Positions 30,170 through 39,159 of a stretch of 64,000 bases of DNA are shown here, piece after piece. The translations under genes were made by a program, and so were the position numbers. The DNA comes from Microglena sp. YARC (lineage: Eukaryota; Chlorophyta; Chlorophyceae; Chlamydomonadales; Chlamydomonadaceae). The stretch covers positions 54,586,182-54,650,181 of the forward strand of contig CM039464.1 of NCBI GenBank assembly GCA_022414725.1, written 5' to 3'. Position 1 is the first letter of the stretch; each line of letters opens with the position of its first letter. Under the pieces are notes generated by a model. It was not told the DNA's origin. It saw nothing but the letters and a program-made list of their open reading frames with translations, and did not search any database.

Positions 30170-30709
30170 ATGATCGACACTTTGCAATATAGTGTGTTGC
30201 ACGGAGTATTATGTGCACTGGGTCCTGCAGACAGTGTCCGGTTGGCATCATGCTCGAAATCTCTTAACCATTCCATTATGAGTTTGGCAAGTCGTGAGAC
30301 TTTGATACCAATACTACGGGAGCGATTGAAGGAGGCTTGTTGGTCACTATTACAAGCTGGGTATTGTGTTGGAGTCAGAAATACACTTGCCAGTTCCATA
30401 TCGAGCGCGAATTCGATGATAACATTCACCTACACAGATAAGATGTTACACGAATGTGATTATTTCGTCATGGGTGCACCTGAAACAACGATGTATCGCT
30501 TTCAAGCTTTGATTAGGGAAACTGTGGTCAACAACATGAAGATGTTTGGAGAAGTCTTCGACAGGTACATCATCCATACAAATGCACGGCTGCAGCGAAA
30601 GGGCAATCGCCCAACAATCCGTGCGAAGAAGCTTGAAAAACATTTCGCTAGATGTGCAGAACAATTATCACGAGTCTCCCAAACCGTGAGTTCAGATAAT
30701 AGAGAATGA
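30170..30709 (+). CDS. F-box-like hypothetical protein
   Basis: From ATG 30170 about 179 residues. The first ~40 (LQYSVLHGVLCALGPADSVR, then LASCSKSLNHSI) match the spacing of an F-box-like helix pair: L-x-x-V/I-L, then S/D-x-x-x-L/A-x-x-C-x-x-L. The remainder is helical and basic (NARLQRKGNRPTIRAKKLEK). F-box proteins recruit substrates to SCF ubiquitin ligases and are expanded in giant viruses. The F-box call is tentative. An upstream in-frame extension to 30059 is less protein-like. Confidence 0.6.
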   Translation: MIDTLQYSVLHGVLCALGPADSVRLASCSKSLNHSIMSLASRETLIPILRERLKEACWSLLQAGYCVGVRNTLASSISSANSMITFTYTDKMLHECDYFVMGAPETTMYRFQALIRETVVNNMKMFGEVFDRYIIHTNARLQRKGNRPTIRAKKLEKHFARCAEQLSRVSQTVSSDNRE

Positions 30710-30723
30710 GTGAGAATGAATGT

Positions 30724-30925
30724 CGAGCACCTGTGTCGAGTCACATCACAGAGCGACTTTCGCATCACGGCGGCACCTATCGAGTCGAGTCACATCACAG
30801 AGCGACCACTCTCATCAGGCGGCACCTGTGTCGAGTCACATCACATCACAGAGCAACCGACCTCTCGCATCAGGCGGCACCTGTGTCGAGTGACTCACAC
30901 GGCGACCACTACAGTCGGCGGAACG
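30724..30925. repeat. GTCGA/TCACA minisatellite F
   Basis: Five degenerate units with GAGCGAC replacing GGCGACC. The array ends in ACTACAGTCGGCGGAACGATG, which overlaps the TACAGTCGRCGGAA end motif. Confidence 0.85.
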
Positions 30926-31034
30926 ATGTCGACTTACGGGGGACGATCGCTCGCATCGCAAAGAAGTCGATACTCTCTAAGACAACATGTGATCACAGAA
31001 AACACGGTAAAGTAATCGCAACATGTGATCACAT

Positions 31035-31100
31035 GTCAAGCATGGGTCTGCTAGACAAGCGCTCTCGTATATCGATAGGGGAATCGCGGGACAGCTTTTA
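31035..31100 (+). repeat. Structured dispersed element, copy E7 (3' truncated)
   Basis: Shares ~30 bp of 5' flank (CGGTAAAGTAATCGCAA) and stem I CAAGCAT-gggt-CTGCTAG with the copy at 37683. It stops at GCGGGACAGC before stem II, where unrelated sequence leads into a solo Fanzor end. Confidence 0.7.
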
Positions 31101-31115
31101 GTATGAAACGCAACA

Positions 31116-31351
31116 CATTCTGTGTTCCCTCGCCTCCCCCCAAAACCACAGTTTCCATCGAGGCGAGTGTGAGCGCTAAACCGACCGACCCACCTGGGTT
31201 TGTCAGCAGCTTGCCTTGTTATCCTTTGGGCCAGCTTAAATGCTGAAATACAGAGATGAAGGGCAAAAATATGTACTCGCCTTTAGCTGATCTACCCATT
31301 GGGTTCAAGGGTCACCGGTAGGGTGTCCCACAAATTGCGTCTCCGACTGTA
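31116..31351 (+). ncRNA. Solo Fanzor1 3' end; candidate guide-RNA scaffold
   Basis: Near-identical to the last ~130 bp of Fanzor coding sequence plus the whole 3' non-coding tail of copy 1, ending CTCCGACTGTA at 31351. It holds the imperfect hairpin GGGTTCAAGGGTCACC and the GCTGATCTACCC block shared by all copies. Sequence after the TA is unique to this locus. In TnpB/Fanzor systems the 3' end region encodes the guide RNA, so this could act in trans; that is inference. Confidence 0.5.
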
Positions 31352-31448
31352 CTTCCTAGAGATCCTTGACAGTTCACATGCAAACGCAACGGCGGAAACC
31401 TGTAGCCTCTTTCTCGTCCACACACTCACTCTGTGAAAAGAGAACCAG

Positions 31449-31658
31449 TCAAAGTTTCGCCATTTTTTTTGTTTTTGTGTATTTGTGTTTTGCATGCGTG
31501 GGACCTGGTTGGTCATGGGATGGCATGTACTCCACCAGGCGTGCACCTGAGTCCTCGCGTGACACTCCGAACAGGCCATTCAATCCAGCAATTGCATCTT
31601 CGCGTTTTACATCGATGTAGTAGTTCTTCACTTGCTTGGATGGTTCCGACTCCTGCAT
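31449..31658 (-). CDS. Small conserved hypothetical protein, 69 aa
   Basis: ATG (MQESEPSKQVKNYYIDVKRE) followed by DAIAGLNGLFGVSREDSGAR and LVEYMPSHDQ. The same core is encoded at 20668-20822 with mostly silent or conservative change, which supports it having been coding. The last ~15 residues (HAKHKYTKTKKMAKL) are not shared and may be non-native. Family unknown. Confidence 0.5.
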   Translation of the reverse strand: MQESEPSKQVKNYYIDVKREDAIAGLNGLFGVSREDSGARLVEYMPSHDQPGPTHAKHKYTKTKKMAKL

Positions 31659-31700
31659 GGTTGCTTGTTGTACAATCGGACAAGGGAATTATATACAGGA

Positions 31701-31921
31701 TTCACAACAACGTTTACACTCGTGTTTCGAGGAACGGAGACCGACCGACCACTCTCATCAAGGACGGCGGCATCTGTCGAGTCGAGTCGAGTCACATCAC
31801 ATGGCGACCGACCTCTCGCATCACGGCGGCATCTGTCGAGTCGAGTCACATCACATCACATCACATCACATGGCGACCTCTCGCATCACGGCGGAAACTG
31901 TCGAGTCGAGTCACAGCACAC
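31701..31921. repeat. GTCGA/TCACA minisatellite G with leader
   Basis: Full leader (CACAACAACGTTTACACTCG then GGAACGGAGACCGACCGACC) followed by three to four units. The leader matches the array at 13511 almost base for base. Confidence 0.9.
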
Positions 31922-32184
31922 CTAGATTTCGCAGACCCGTACCGTCCCCACATTCGTCCATCCATCCTCACACACACCAAGGCGGCTTTCGCTGACTTCG
32001 AGGCGCGCAAAAAACGTGGCAGAAATGCCACGTTTACACTCGTATTTTCATGGGCGCGCGAACACACGTGTCAGATATGCTGACATGTTTCCCCTGGTTG
32101 CGTCTGCCACCCCTCGCAGAAAAAGTCTGCCATGGGTACTAATAAGTTGAACATGGCGAGCATCGAGGCTGGCATGTGGCTGCA

Positions 32185-34714
32185 TACAGCTAGGGACATT
32201 TGATTGTGGGACACCTTTTATTTTGGGGATTTGACCAATTCAAGTTTTGTAACCGATCTTGTCAATACAGATACAGTCTTCAGGAGATTTACACAAAACA
32301 TTCAAGGCCTGTAAAGACACAGAAGTTACATGATCAAAGTAGCCTGACAAGTCAACGTGTTGGCTTACATCGTGCGCATCAATATGTGAACAACCGCGCG
32401 ATGTCTTACCTCTGCATCGATCATGATAACGTGCGTGTATTATGGTATAAGGAAATTGTGGTACATGATGATATCAAGACAAGAAAAGAACACTCCCTCC
32501 CTCCATCTCGATGGGGGTGGTGACAAACAAAGGAGATGACGACGACGATCTGGACATCATGGTGGTCAAGAAGACGCTTAATTCTCTGTGCATGGATGTA
32601 TCAAGGCAGCAAATCTGCTCAAGGATCCAAAGCATGGTACTCGTAATCAACCACGCAGTTGCAGAGGCATAATTATTCGCAAATTTTCATATCACCAGAT
32701 GCCTCGATGATGTAGACTTTGACGTGAAGCAGTTGCCGCACCTGGATCGAAACTTTTATTACAGGTGCATCCTTGCTGTCTCGACATCCAACGTTCGAAA
32801 GGATACGCTGGGACAAAGCTTGAAGGATAGCATGGTTGCTTTCGACGCTCTCAGGCCTGCAGGCTACTTAAAGGTGGACGTTCGTCAATGGGGACAGGTA
32901 ATCGCAGACGTCTCAATACAAATGGCGACGATGGCATGCAACAGCGTCTGGGCAAACGTGGACAGGGTTGTAATCAAGTACCTGCGCTTGAAACATCCCT
33001 CGTTGAAGAAACATTTCAATAAGATTGTCAAGGCAGTGGTCCAGTATCCTGAGTCGGATATCGACAAAATCATCCCAGCGAGTCTCGTGCATGCGAACCT
33101 CATCAAAGACGTTGTCAGACGCCTGAGAGATCTCTTGCCGCTGCCAAGGGGGAAGCAGTTCAACACTCGAGCGCACCTGACAATGAGACTGTTTCATCAC
33201 GTGCTTACAGAGTTGGGAGCGGATCTAAAAGAGAAAACAACAAAAAAACGCCCCCGTCTGTTCAGTATCCTTCCACGCAAGAGCGGCTTCACCATTTCTT
33301 ACGTCCCTATATCGTCCATGACACTCATGAAGCTTCTCAGCATGGGCGATTCGCCGCTCGAGACCTTCCGTGGCGATGGACGTCACGAGAATCATTCCAT
33401 GTTGTGGAGAAAGTACTTCAATGTCCAAGGACTTGAGACGAAAGGGTCTCGTTTTGACAACCGAATCCTCAGCGACGGCAAGGGGTCTCCGTCCAAATGA
33501 AGCATCAGGCGAGTGAAGATGTCGCTGTAGAAGGAGGAGATAACGCGGGGTATCCCAAAGACGCAATTCTCGAAGACTGCCAGGACGCTTCTCTGCGAGT
33601 CGGTGTCGACCCGGGTATGACAGATATCGTCACTGTAGCATCTTCTGCCGGTCGCGTCGAGTCTTTCAGCTCTGCACGCTTTAGCGAAGCAGCTGGGTAC
33701 AATACCAGTAATCGTCGCACCAACAAATGGAATGTCGATACGCAAGACCTCGTGAAGTCCATTCCATCGCCGACTACGAGCAGTATGCACGACATGCAGG
33801 ACCATGTCAGAGGTTACCTCAGCGCTCTCCCGACACTCCTTCAACACCGAGCCAGCAGAGGTTACCGATCGATGCGATTCTTTCGGTATGTGGGTCAACA
33901 GAAGACGATTGAAAAGGTCTGTGATTTGATTGCTCCAAAAGCACAGAAGAAGACGATCGAAGAAAAGGTATGCGATGTGATTGCACCAAGGGCACAGACG
34001 ACCGTTGTTGGCATCGGCAACTAGTCCAACCAAGGGTATGGTATCAGTCGTTCATGTTCTGGGCCCATCAAAGAGATCAGAAGGTGCCTCTCACGTCGTA
34101 AGAATGTTTTGTTCAAAAACGTCGACGAACGCAACACTTCTTGTACCTGCCACGGCTGCTTCCAGAAGCTCGTCAACATGAAGGCAGACAGCGTCGTCTG
34201 GCGCAGAGTTCAAAACGAGCCCCCCTCCCTCATCAACGGGGCTCCTACAACAACAACAACAACAACAACGATTGAGAAGCAGAAGACGGTGGTGAAGAAC
34301 GTCAAGGTCCACAAAGTACTGCACTGTCGCAACAGTGTCAAAAGCGCATCATCCAAAGTGCGCTGTGGTGCAACCTGGAACCGAGACGTGAACGCTGCCA
34401 AGAACCTTCTTCTGCTTCTGACAACGTGGATGGACGTGAAAGAGCGACCGGCGACATTTTGTGTGCCCTCATCATCGCCCACCCCAAAAACCACAGTTTC
34501 CGGAGAGGCAAATGTAGGCGCTCAACCAACCGACCCACTTGGGTCAGTTAGCAGCTTACAATTGTTATCCTCTGGGCCAGCTTAAATGCTGAAATACGGG
34601 ATGAAGGACACGAAGGATTGGGACTTTGATACAAAACCTTTAGCTGACCTACCCAATCAATTGGGTTCAAGGGTCACCGGTAAGGGTGTCCCATAAATTC
34701 TGTATCTGACTGTA
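32185..34714 (+). mobile_element. Fanzor1 transposon, copy 2 (decayed)
   Basis: The left end TACAGCTAGGGACATTTGAT starts at 32185. The right end finishes CTGACTGTA at 34714 (TA at 34713-34714). Same organisation as the element at 22138-24513 but on the plus strand, and more diverged at the right end (TGTCCCATAAATTCTG). Flanking TA dinucleotides are compatible with mariner-type insertion. Confidence 0.8.
32511..34585 (+). pseudogene. Fanzor1 gene, copy 2, inactivated
   Basis: From ATG 32511 the frame encodes the same N-terminus as copy 1. It then meets TAA near 32671 (Tyr codon in copy 1), a frameshift near 33495 and a TAG at about 34024 where copy 1 has Trp (GNWSNQGYG). Coding similarity continues to 34585. 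The RuvC-I (RVGVDPGMTDIVTVASS) and RuvC-III (WNRDVNAAKNLLLLL) segments are still readable. A local duplication (KVCDLIAPKAQKKTIEEK) and a Thr-codon (ACA)n expansion near 34250 are extra. At least three independent lesions make it non-functional. Confidence 0.88.
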
Positions 34715-34832
34715 GGCACCAGTTTCGGCCTGGTGGTCATTATTGTAGGGATCATTGCAATTGGGATGGCGCGGGCATCTTGGTAGAAGCCGCCATGTGC
34801 GTACTAAAATGATGGAGCAGGAGGACAACACA

Positions 34833-34939
34833 GAAATACAGAGATGAAGGGCAAAAATATGTACTCGCCTTTAGCTGATCTACCCATTGGGTTCAAGGGT
34901 CACCGGTAGGGTGTCCCACAAATTGCGTCTCCGACTGTA
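34833..34939 (+). ncRNA. Second solo Fanzor1 3' end
   Basis: GAAATACAGAGATGAAGGGC through GGGTTCAAGGGTCACC to CTCCGACTGTA at 34939. It is essentially identical to the tail of copy 1 at 22138-22250 and lies only ~120 bp downstream of copy 2's own right end. A weak protein-like stretch follows (GIIIADGGPHKNAALAALF, 34960-35080), a possible gene relic. Confidence 0.5.
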
Positions 34940-35184
34940 ATAAGCATGGACTTCACCAGCTCGGCTAGGCATCATTATCGCTGACGGAGGGCCACACAAG
35001 AATGCTGCATTGGCTGCACTTTTCCAAACTGCTGAGAGAGCTGATGAGGCTGCTCCTTGTTTGTACTGTCCCCTCCGATGTATGAAATGATTGAGAGTAT
35101 AAATAAATAATGAGTTGGGATTTTATAAAAGGATATAGACCATCCTGTGCGCTTGCATGCATTGTACACACATGTTTATAGAAC

Positions 35185-36777
35185 ATGCATTCGCACACGC
35201 GATCATGGTTTCCACTCCTTACGTGTCCCCATGACATTCTTGATCGTATTGCCCTATTCTCTTCCAACCCCCAGATTGTATTAGTGTGTAAAACTCTGTG
35301 CAAAAGATTTTCTGGATGGCCCCTTACCGGACTGATCCAACCACCACAACGAGTTGGAGAGATTATGGCGAAAGGGGGGCGCGCCGACCTTCTAGCAGTA
35401 TGCTTGGTGTCCAATCCTCTTGTACAGCTTAAGGGCGTACAATTGAGGGCGAACCAAAATGAAAACAAGCTTCTCTATGTGGCTGCCAAGGCCGGTCACG
35501 CCGATGTCTGCAAGCTGCTGATGGATCCAGAGGTTGCTGGACTTGAGTTCAGGGCCCTGGCGAACTATAGCTACAGCTTGGCCTTGTTGGAGGCTGCCAA
35601 TGAAGGTCACGCAGATGTCTGCAAGCTGCTCATGGATCCAGCGGTGGCTGGAATTGAGTTCAGGGCTCGGGCGAACTCTAGCGACGGCAGTGCCTTGTGG
35701 GCGGCTGCCAAGGCAGGTCACACAGATGTCTGCAAGCTACTGATGGATCCAGAGGTTGCTGGACTTGAGTTCAGGGCCCGGGCGAACACCAGCGACAGCT
35801 GGGCATTGTGGGCCGCTGCAAGGGAAGGTCACGCAGATGTCTGCAAGCTGCTGATGGATCTAGTGGTGGCTGGACTTGAGTATAGGGCCCGGGCGAACTC
35901 TAGCGACAGCAGTGCCTTGTGGGCGGCTGCCAAGGCAGGTCACACAGATGTCTGCAAGATGCTGATGGATCCAGAGGTGGCTGGAATTGAGTTCAGGGCC
36001 AGGGCGAACTCTAGCGTCAGCTGGGCCTTGTGTACGGCTGCGAATGAAGGTCACGCAGATGTCTGCAAGCTGCTGATGGATCCAGCGGTGGCTGGACTTG
36101 AGTTCAGGGCCCTGGCGAACTCTAGCGACAGCTGGGCATTGTGGGCCGCTGCGAAGGACGGTCACGCAGATGTCTGCTCGCTTCTGATGGATCCAGCGGT
36201 GGCTGGACTTGAGTATAGGGCCCGGGCGAACTCTAGCGACAGCAGTGCCTTGTGGGCGGCTGCCAAGGCAGGTCACACAGATGTCTGCAAGCTGCTGATG
36301 GATCCAGCGGTGGCTGGAATTGAGTTCAGGGCCCGCGCGAACTCTGTCAACAGCTGGGCCTTGCGGCTGGCTGCGAAGGCTGGTCACGCAGATGTCTGCA
36401 AGCTGCTGATGGATCCAGCGGTGGCTGGACTTGAGTTCAGGGCCAGGGCGAACTCTAGCTACAGCTGTGCCTTGCGTGAGGCTGCCAAGGCAGGTCATGC
36501 AGATCTCTGCAAGCTGCTCATGGATCCAGAGGTGGCTGGACTTGAGTTCAGGGCCCTGACGAACTCTAGCGACAGCAGGGCATTGCGTGAGGCTGCAAAG
36601 GCAGGTCACGCATATGTCTGCAAGCTGCTGATGGATCCAGCGGTGGCTGGAATTGAGTTCAGGGCCCCGGCGAAATCTCTCAACAGCTGGGTCTTGCGGC
36701 TGGCTGCGAAGGCTGGTCACGCAGATGTCTGCAAGCTGCTGATGGATCCAGATGCGGATGGACCCGAGTACAGCTGA
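35185..36777 (+). CDS. F-box plus ankyrin-repeat protein
   Basis: A 530-residue protein. Residues ~8-45 (LLTCPHDILDRIALFSSNPQ, then VLVCKTLCKRFSG) are an F-box-like domain. From ~residue 90 there are about 11-12 units of 37 residues (111 bp) with consensus GHADVCKLLMDPAVAGLEFR-ARANSSDSWALWAAAKA, an ankyrin variant. Giant-virus F-box/ankyrin proteins are thought to couple target binding to host SCF ubiquitin ligases; that role is inferred. The DNA units are nearly identical, including silent sites, so gene conversion or unequal exchange is ongoing. A broken paralogue lies at 45314 and a one-unit relic at 37558. Confidence 0.9.
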   Translation: MHSHTRSWFPLLTCPHDILDRIALFSSNPQIVLVCKTLCKRFSGWPLTGLIQPPQRVGEIMAKGGRADLLAVCLVSNPLVQLKGVQLRANQNENKLLYVAAKAGHADVCKLLMDPEVAGLEFRALANYSYSLALLEAANEGHADVCKLLMDPAVAGIEFRARANSSDGSALWAAAKAGHTDVCKLLMDPEVAGLEFRARANTSDSWALWAAAREGHADVCKLLMDLVVAGLEYRARANSSDSSALWAAAKAGHTDVCKMLMDPEVAGIEFRARANSSVSWALCTAANEGHADVCKLLMDPAVAGLEFRALANSSDSWALWAAAKDGHADVCSLLMDPAVAGLEYRARANSSDSSALWAAAKAGHTDVCKLLMDPAVAGIEFRARANSVNSWALRLAAKAGHADVCKLLMDPAVAGLEFRARANSSYSCALREAAKAGHADLCKLLMDPEVAGLEFRALTNSSDSRALREAAKAGHAYVCKLLMDPAVAGIEFRAPAKSLNSWVLRLAAKAGHADVCKLLMDPDADGPEYS

Positions 36778-37063
36778 GTTGAGACAACCAACGTCTGTGT
36801 CTTTTTGATCAGACATCTTTAACGGAATATTGAGCGAATTCCGTAAAAGAAGTCTAATGCTGAAAAGGTTCAATGGTCTGTCCTTGGTAATGGGGAGATA
36901 TACAGTTTGATCTGGTCGTTGACAGTTGTTGTTCCTATCCGGTATGAAAGGAACACCCGGAAATTTGTAAATTTAATCTTACTCACTACTATTTTGCTTA
37001 ATGGGTTTAAGTAAATCAGGTCAAAAAGCATAAGGCGATGATAATTATAAAAATAAAACTAAT
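36778..37063. other. Intergenic; no supported gene
   Basis: The 3' part is AT-rich. The antisense ORF overlapping the ankyrin gene continues into this stretch but is a reading-frame shadow of the 111-bp repeats. No terminator-like hairpin stands out. Confidence 0.5.
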
Positions 37064-37426
37064 ATGAACGCTTGTCGCTTGGTTATTCAGGCATCCACTC
37101 ACCCCGTGTCTGATATAGATAGAGTTGTTTCTCGTCAAGACTGCTACATACATGTCGATCTGAACAGGGAGATATGTGAAGACTTCAACGAAGTACAAGT
37201 TGATTTACCTTACATGCAAACAACTAGAGAACCAGGGAGATTGTTGGTGTTCAAAGAAAATGATTTCTTGCATGCAATTAATAACATGAGTCAAACGCGT
37301 CCACATAGTATCGAAACAGCCCTCCGATTTGCTAAACTATTCGGACTACATTCAACTGAGCTGCACTTTCTTAGAATTTGCAGTAAACATAAACTGCACT
37401 TGAACAAGTATCTATTTACCGATTAA
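37064..37426 (+). CDS. Hypothetical protein, 120 aa
   Basis: ATG in an AT-rich leader; MNACRLVIQASTHPVSDIDR, then CYIHVDLNREICEDFNEVQV, then a helical C-terminal half (SIETALRFAKLFGLHSTELH). Even composition and no repeats suggest a real globular protein. Family not recognised. A solo Fanzor end lies 40 bp downstream. Confidence 0.65.
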   Translation: MNACRLVIQASTHPVSDIDRVVSRQDCYIHVDLNREICEDFNEVQVDLPYMQTTREPGRLLVFKENDFLHAINNMSQTRPHSIETALRFAKLFGLHSTELHFLRICSKHKLHLNKYLFTD

Positions 37427-37465
37427 TAATCCGGTGATACCAGGAGGCAAAGTAGTACCATTCCC

Positions 37466-37557
37466 TACAGTCAGAGACAGAATTTATGGGACACCCTTAC
37501 CGGTGACCCTTGAACCCAATTGATTGGGTAGGTCAGCTAAAGGTTTTGTATCAAAGG
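37466..37557 (-). ncRNA. Third solo Fanzor1 3' end (inverted)
   Basis: Starts TACAGTCAGAGACAGAATTT at 37466 and reads into GGTGACCCTTGAACCCAATT and GGTCAGCTAAAGGTTTTGTA. This matches the more diverged right end of copy 2 (34600-34714), not that of copy 1. The sequence beyond TA differs from the other loci. Confidence 0.5.
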
Positions 37558-37626
37558 CCCAGCTGTCGCTATAGTTCGCCCGGGCCCTGAACTCAAGTCC
37601 AGCCACCGCTGGATCCATGAGCAGCT
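37558..37626 (-). pseudogene. Single ankyrin-unit relic
   Basis: The minus strand encodes LLMDPAVAGLEFRARANYSD-SWA, one partial 37-residue unit of the ankyrin genes, nearly identical in DNA. It is joined directly to the solo Fanzor end, suggesting a rearrangement or capture during transposition. Confidence 0.8.
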
Positions 37627-37639
37627 GTAAGATATCACT

Positions 37640-37775
37640 CACAGATGACGGAAAACACGGTAAAGTAATCGCAAACGATGATCACATGTCAAGCAGAGGT
37701 CTGCTAGACAATAGATCTCGTATATCGATAGGGAAATTGCGGGCCCCACGGAGTGGGGTAGGGGAATTGAGATGC
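37640..37775 (+). repeat. Structured dispersed element, copy E8
   Basis: Stem I CAAGCAG-aggt-CTGCTAG. Stem II GCCCCAC-gga-GTGGGGT (37743-37759), all seven positions paired with one G-T wobble. The 5' flank (GAAAACACGGTAAAGTAATC) is shared with the copy at 31035. Confidence 0.78.
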
Positions 37776-37981
37776 AGAAACCAAGTGTGTCAAGGCATCA
37801 ATCAATCATCACACGCAAAACTGTGGAAAACTGTCGCATCCACACCGTCCGTCTGTCCGTCCATCCATTCATGACACACGGTGGCGGATCATCGCCATCG
37901 TCACTCATCGTCTGTCTCGTGGAAGTGGTGTAAACGCGCGCATTGGGATATATATAGCATAGGAGCAGCTCGACAGAGATC

Positions 37982-38202
37982 ATGGCGCACATGACAACCA
38001 ATGTCGTATTCCGGTACGTGGGGACAGGTGGCGTCGACAGCCTTGATTGCGGCACCGAGGACGTGCCGCCAGACCCCCCCCCATCTTTGCCGTTGTTGAG
38101 CGAGAGAATGAAGGCGTGAAATATGGCAAGGCTACCAAAGCATTGGACGCAATATCGAAGCGATGCGATATTCCCCGAAAGGGATGTGCCGGTGATTGTT
38201 GA
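37982..38202 (+). pseudogene. Small gene frameshifted in a C9 run
   Basis: MAHMTTNVVFRYVGTGGVDS reads from ATG 37982 into a run of nine C (38074-38082). A natural continuation (IFAVVERENEGVKYGKATKA, then LDAISKRCDIPRKGCAGDC) is in another frame and stops at 38202. A homopolymer length error or mutation would explain the split. About 73 residues. No family recognised. Confidence 0.42.
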
Positions 38203-38297
38203 GGCAGGGTCTTACGCAACCGCATGTACTCAAACGAAAGCCGTGTGTATCAAGCAGGCTTGGAAATGGAAAAACGTTGGGGGGTGCATGAGCTCAC

Positions 38298-38774
38298 CTA
38301 CGTGCTAGGAGATTTAGCTTCGTAATAGCATGGATCGATACAGAATATACAACTGCACGAAAAACATAACAGCAAGCAGCTCCAGAATGCCCTTTTCCTG
38401 AGCGGACGATACCCGAATAGCCTTACGTAATCGTCCATGTATCCCCACGTGTTTGCCGTGTACGTCTTTTCTATCTCTACAATCTTCTTCAATCGAGCAG
38501 CATTCTGGTCGTACTCAATTTTGGCACCAGATAATAGGTGGATTGTCGTGCCGTCAAACGTGAACATAGTCTTATTCATCACGTTCGATGTACGCCTGAA
38601 GTAGAATGTCTCTTTGTACAGGTCGAGTATTTCTAAACATTTCTTGGCGTCATCCTCATTATCGAATACCACCGTTCCATGTAAAATAAACTTGTTGCAC
38701 TTGTCATTCCACGTACTGCCTGAAACTGTGAAACACACATACATGCTTGTATCCAACTTCTTGAAGTTATCCAT
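38298..38774 (-). CDS. Hypothetical protein with C-terminal membrane anchor
   Basis: From ATG 38774, 158 residues (MDNFKKLDTSMYVCFTVSG). It has an alternating strand/helix body (FILHGTVVFDNEDDAKKCLE, then TFDGTTIHLLSGAKIEYDQN). Near the C-terminus is a Cys-rich hydrophobic segment, FWSCLLLCFSCSCIFCI, probably a tail anchor. AT-richer than its neighbours. Longer in-frame starts (TTG 38810) exist. Family unknown. Confidence 0.72.
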   Translation of the reverse strand: MDNFKKLDTSMYVCFTVSGSTWNDKCNKFILHGTVVFDNEDDAKKCLEILDLYKETFYFRRTSNVMNKTMFTFDGTTIHLLSGAKIEYDQNAARLKKIVEIEKTYTANTWGYMDDYVRLFGYRPLRKRAFWSCLLLCFSCSCIFCIDPCYYEAKSPST

Positions 38775-38829
38775 TGTTTCTGTTTTACACAGAAGAGATA
38801 GGGTGCGCAAAGCAATATACTAGACATAG

Positions 38830-39159
38830 TCTTGATTTTTTATGCTTGTGAAAAATAAACATGGTATCATTCTCATCAGACAGGTTTCGATTTCTACCCC
38901 AGGACGTAAGGTAATGTGCATGATGTGGATGCATACCGTCATTCCTCAAAGTTGGCATCTGGTGAACGGTGCATTATGTGTGCAAGAGATGCACTCCGAT
39001 AGGATAGATAGATAGATAGGATAACGCACTTTATCACGACACATGCCGCATCCTCACACACGCGTCGCTGCGGCTGCTGTCGAGATGATGATGCCTACTC
39101 TCACTCATTCTCACGCACGCACTCTATCACACGCAAACGGCGGAACACTGTCGAATGTA
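38830..39159. other. Intergenic; (GATA)n tract and a lone 40-bp-array unit
   Basis: GATAGATAGATAGATAGG lies near 38999. CACGCAAACGGCGGAACACT-GTCGAATGTATC near 39130-39160 matches one unit of the array at 16741. No gene supported. Confidence 0.6.

Noticed and set aside
13511..31921. CRISPR-like reading of the leader plus minisatellite arrays
   Set aside because: Units vary by expansion of GTCGA and CATCA motifs rather than by unique spacers, and unit lengths are irregular.
35860..36873. 337-codon antisense ORF opposite the ankyrin gene
   Set aside because: A reading-frame shadow of 111-bp repeats; the sense frame has F-box and ankyrin patterns.
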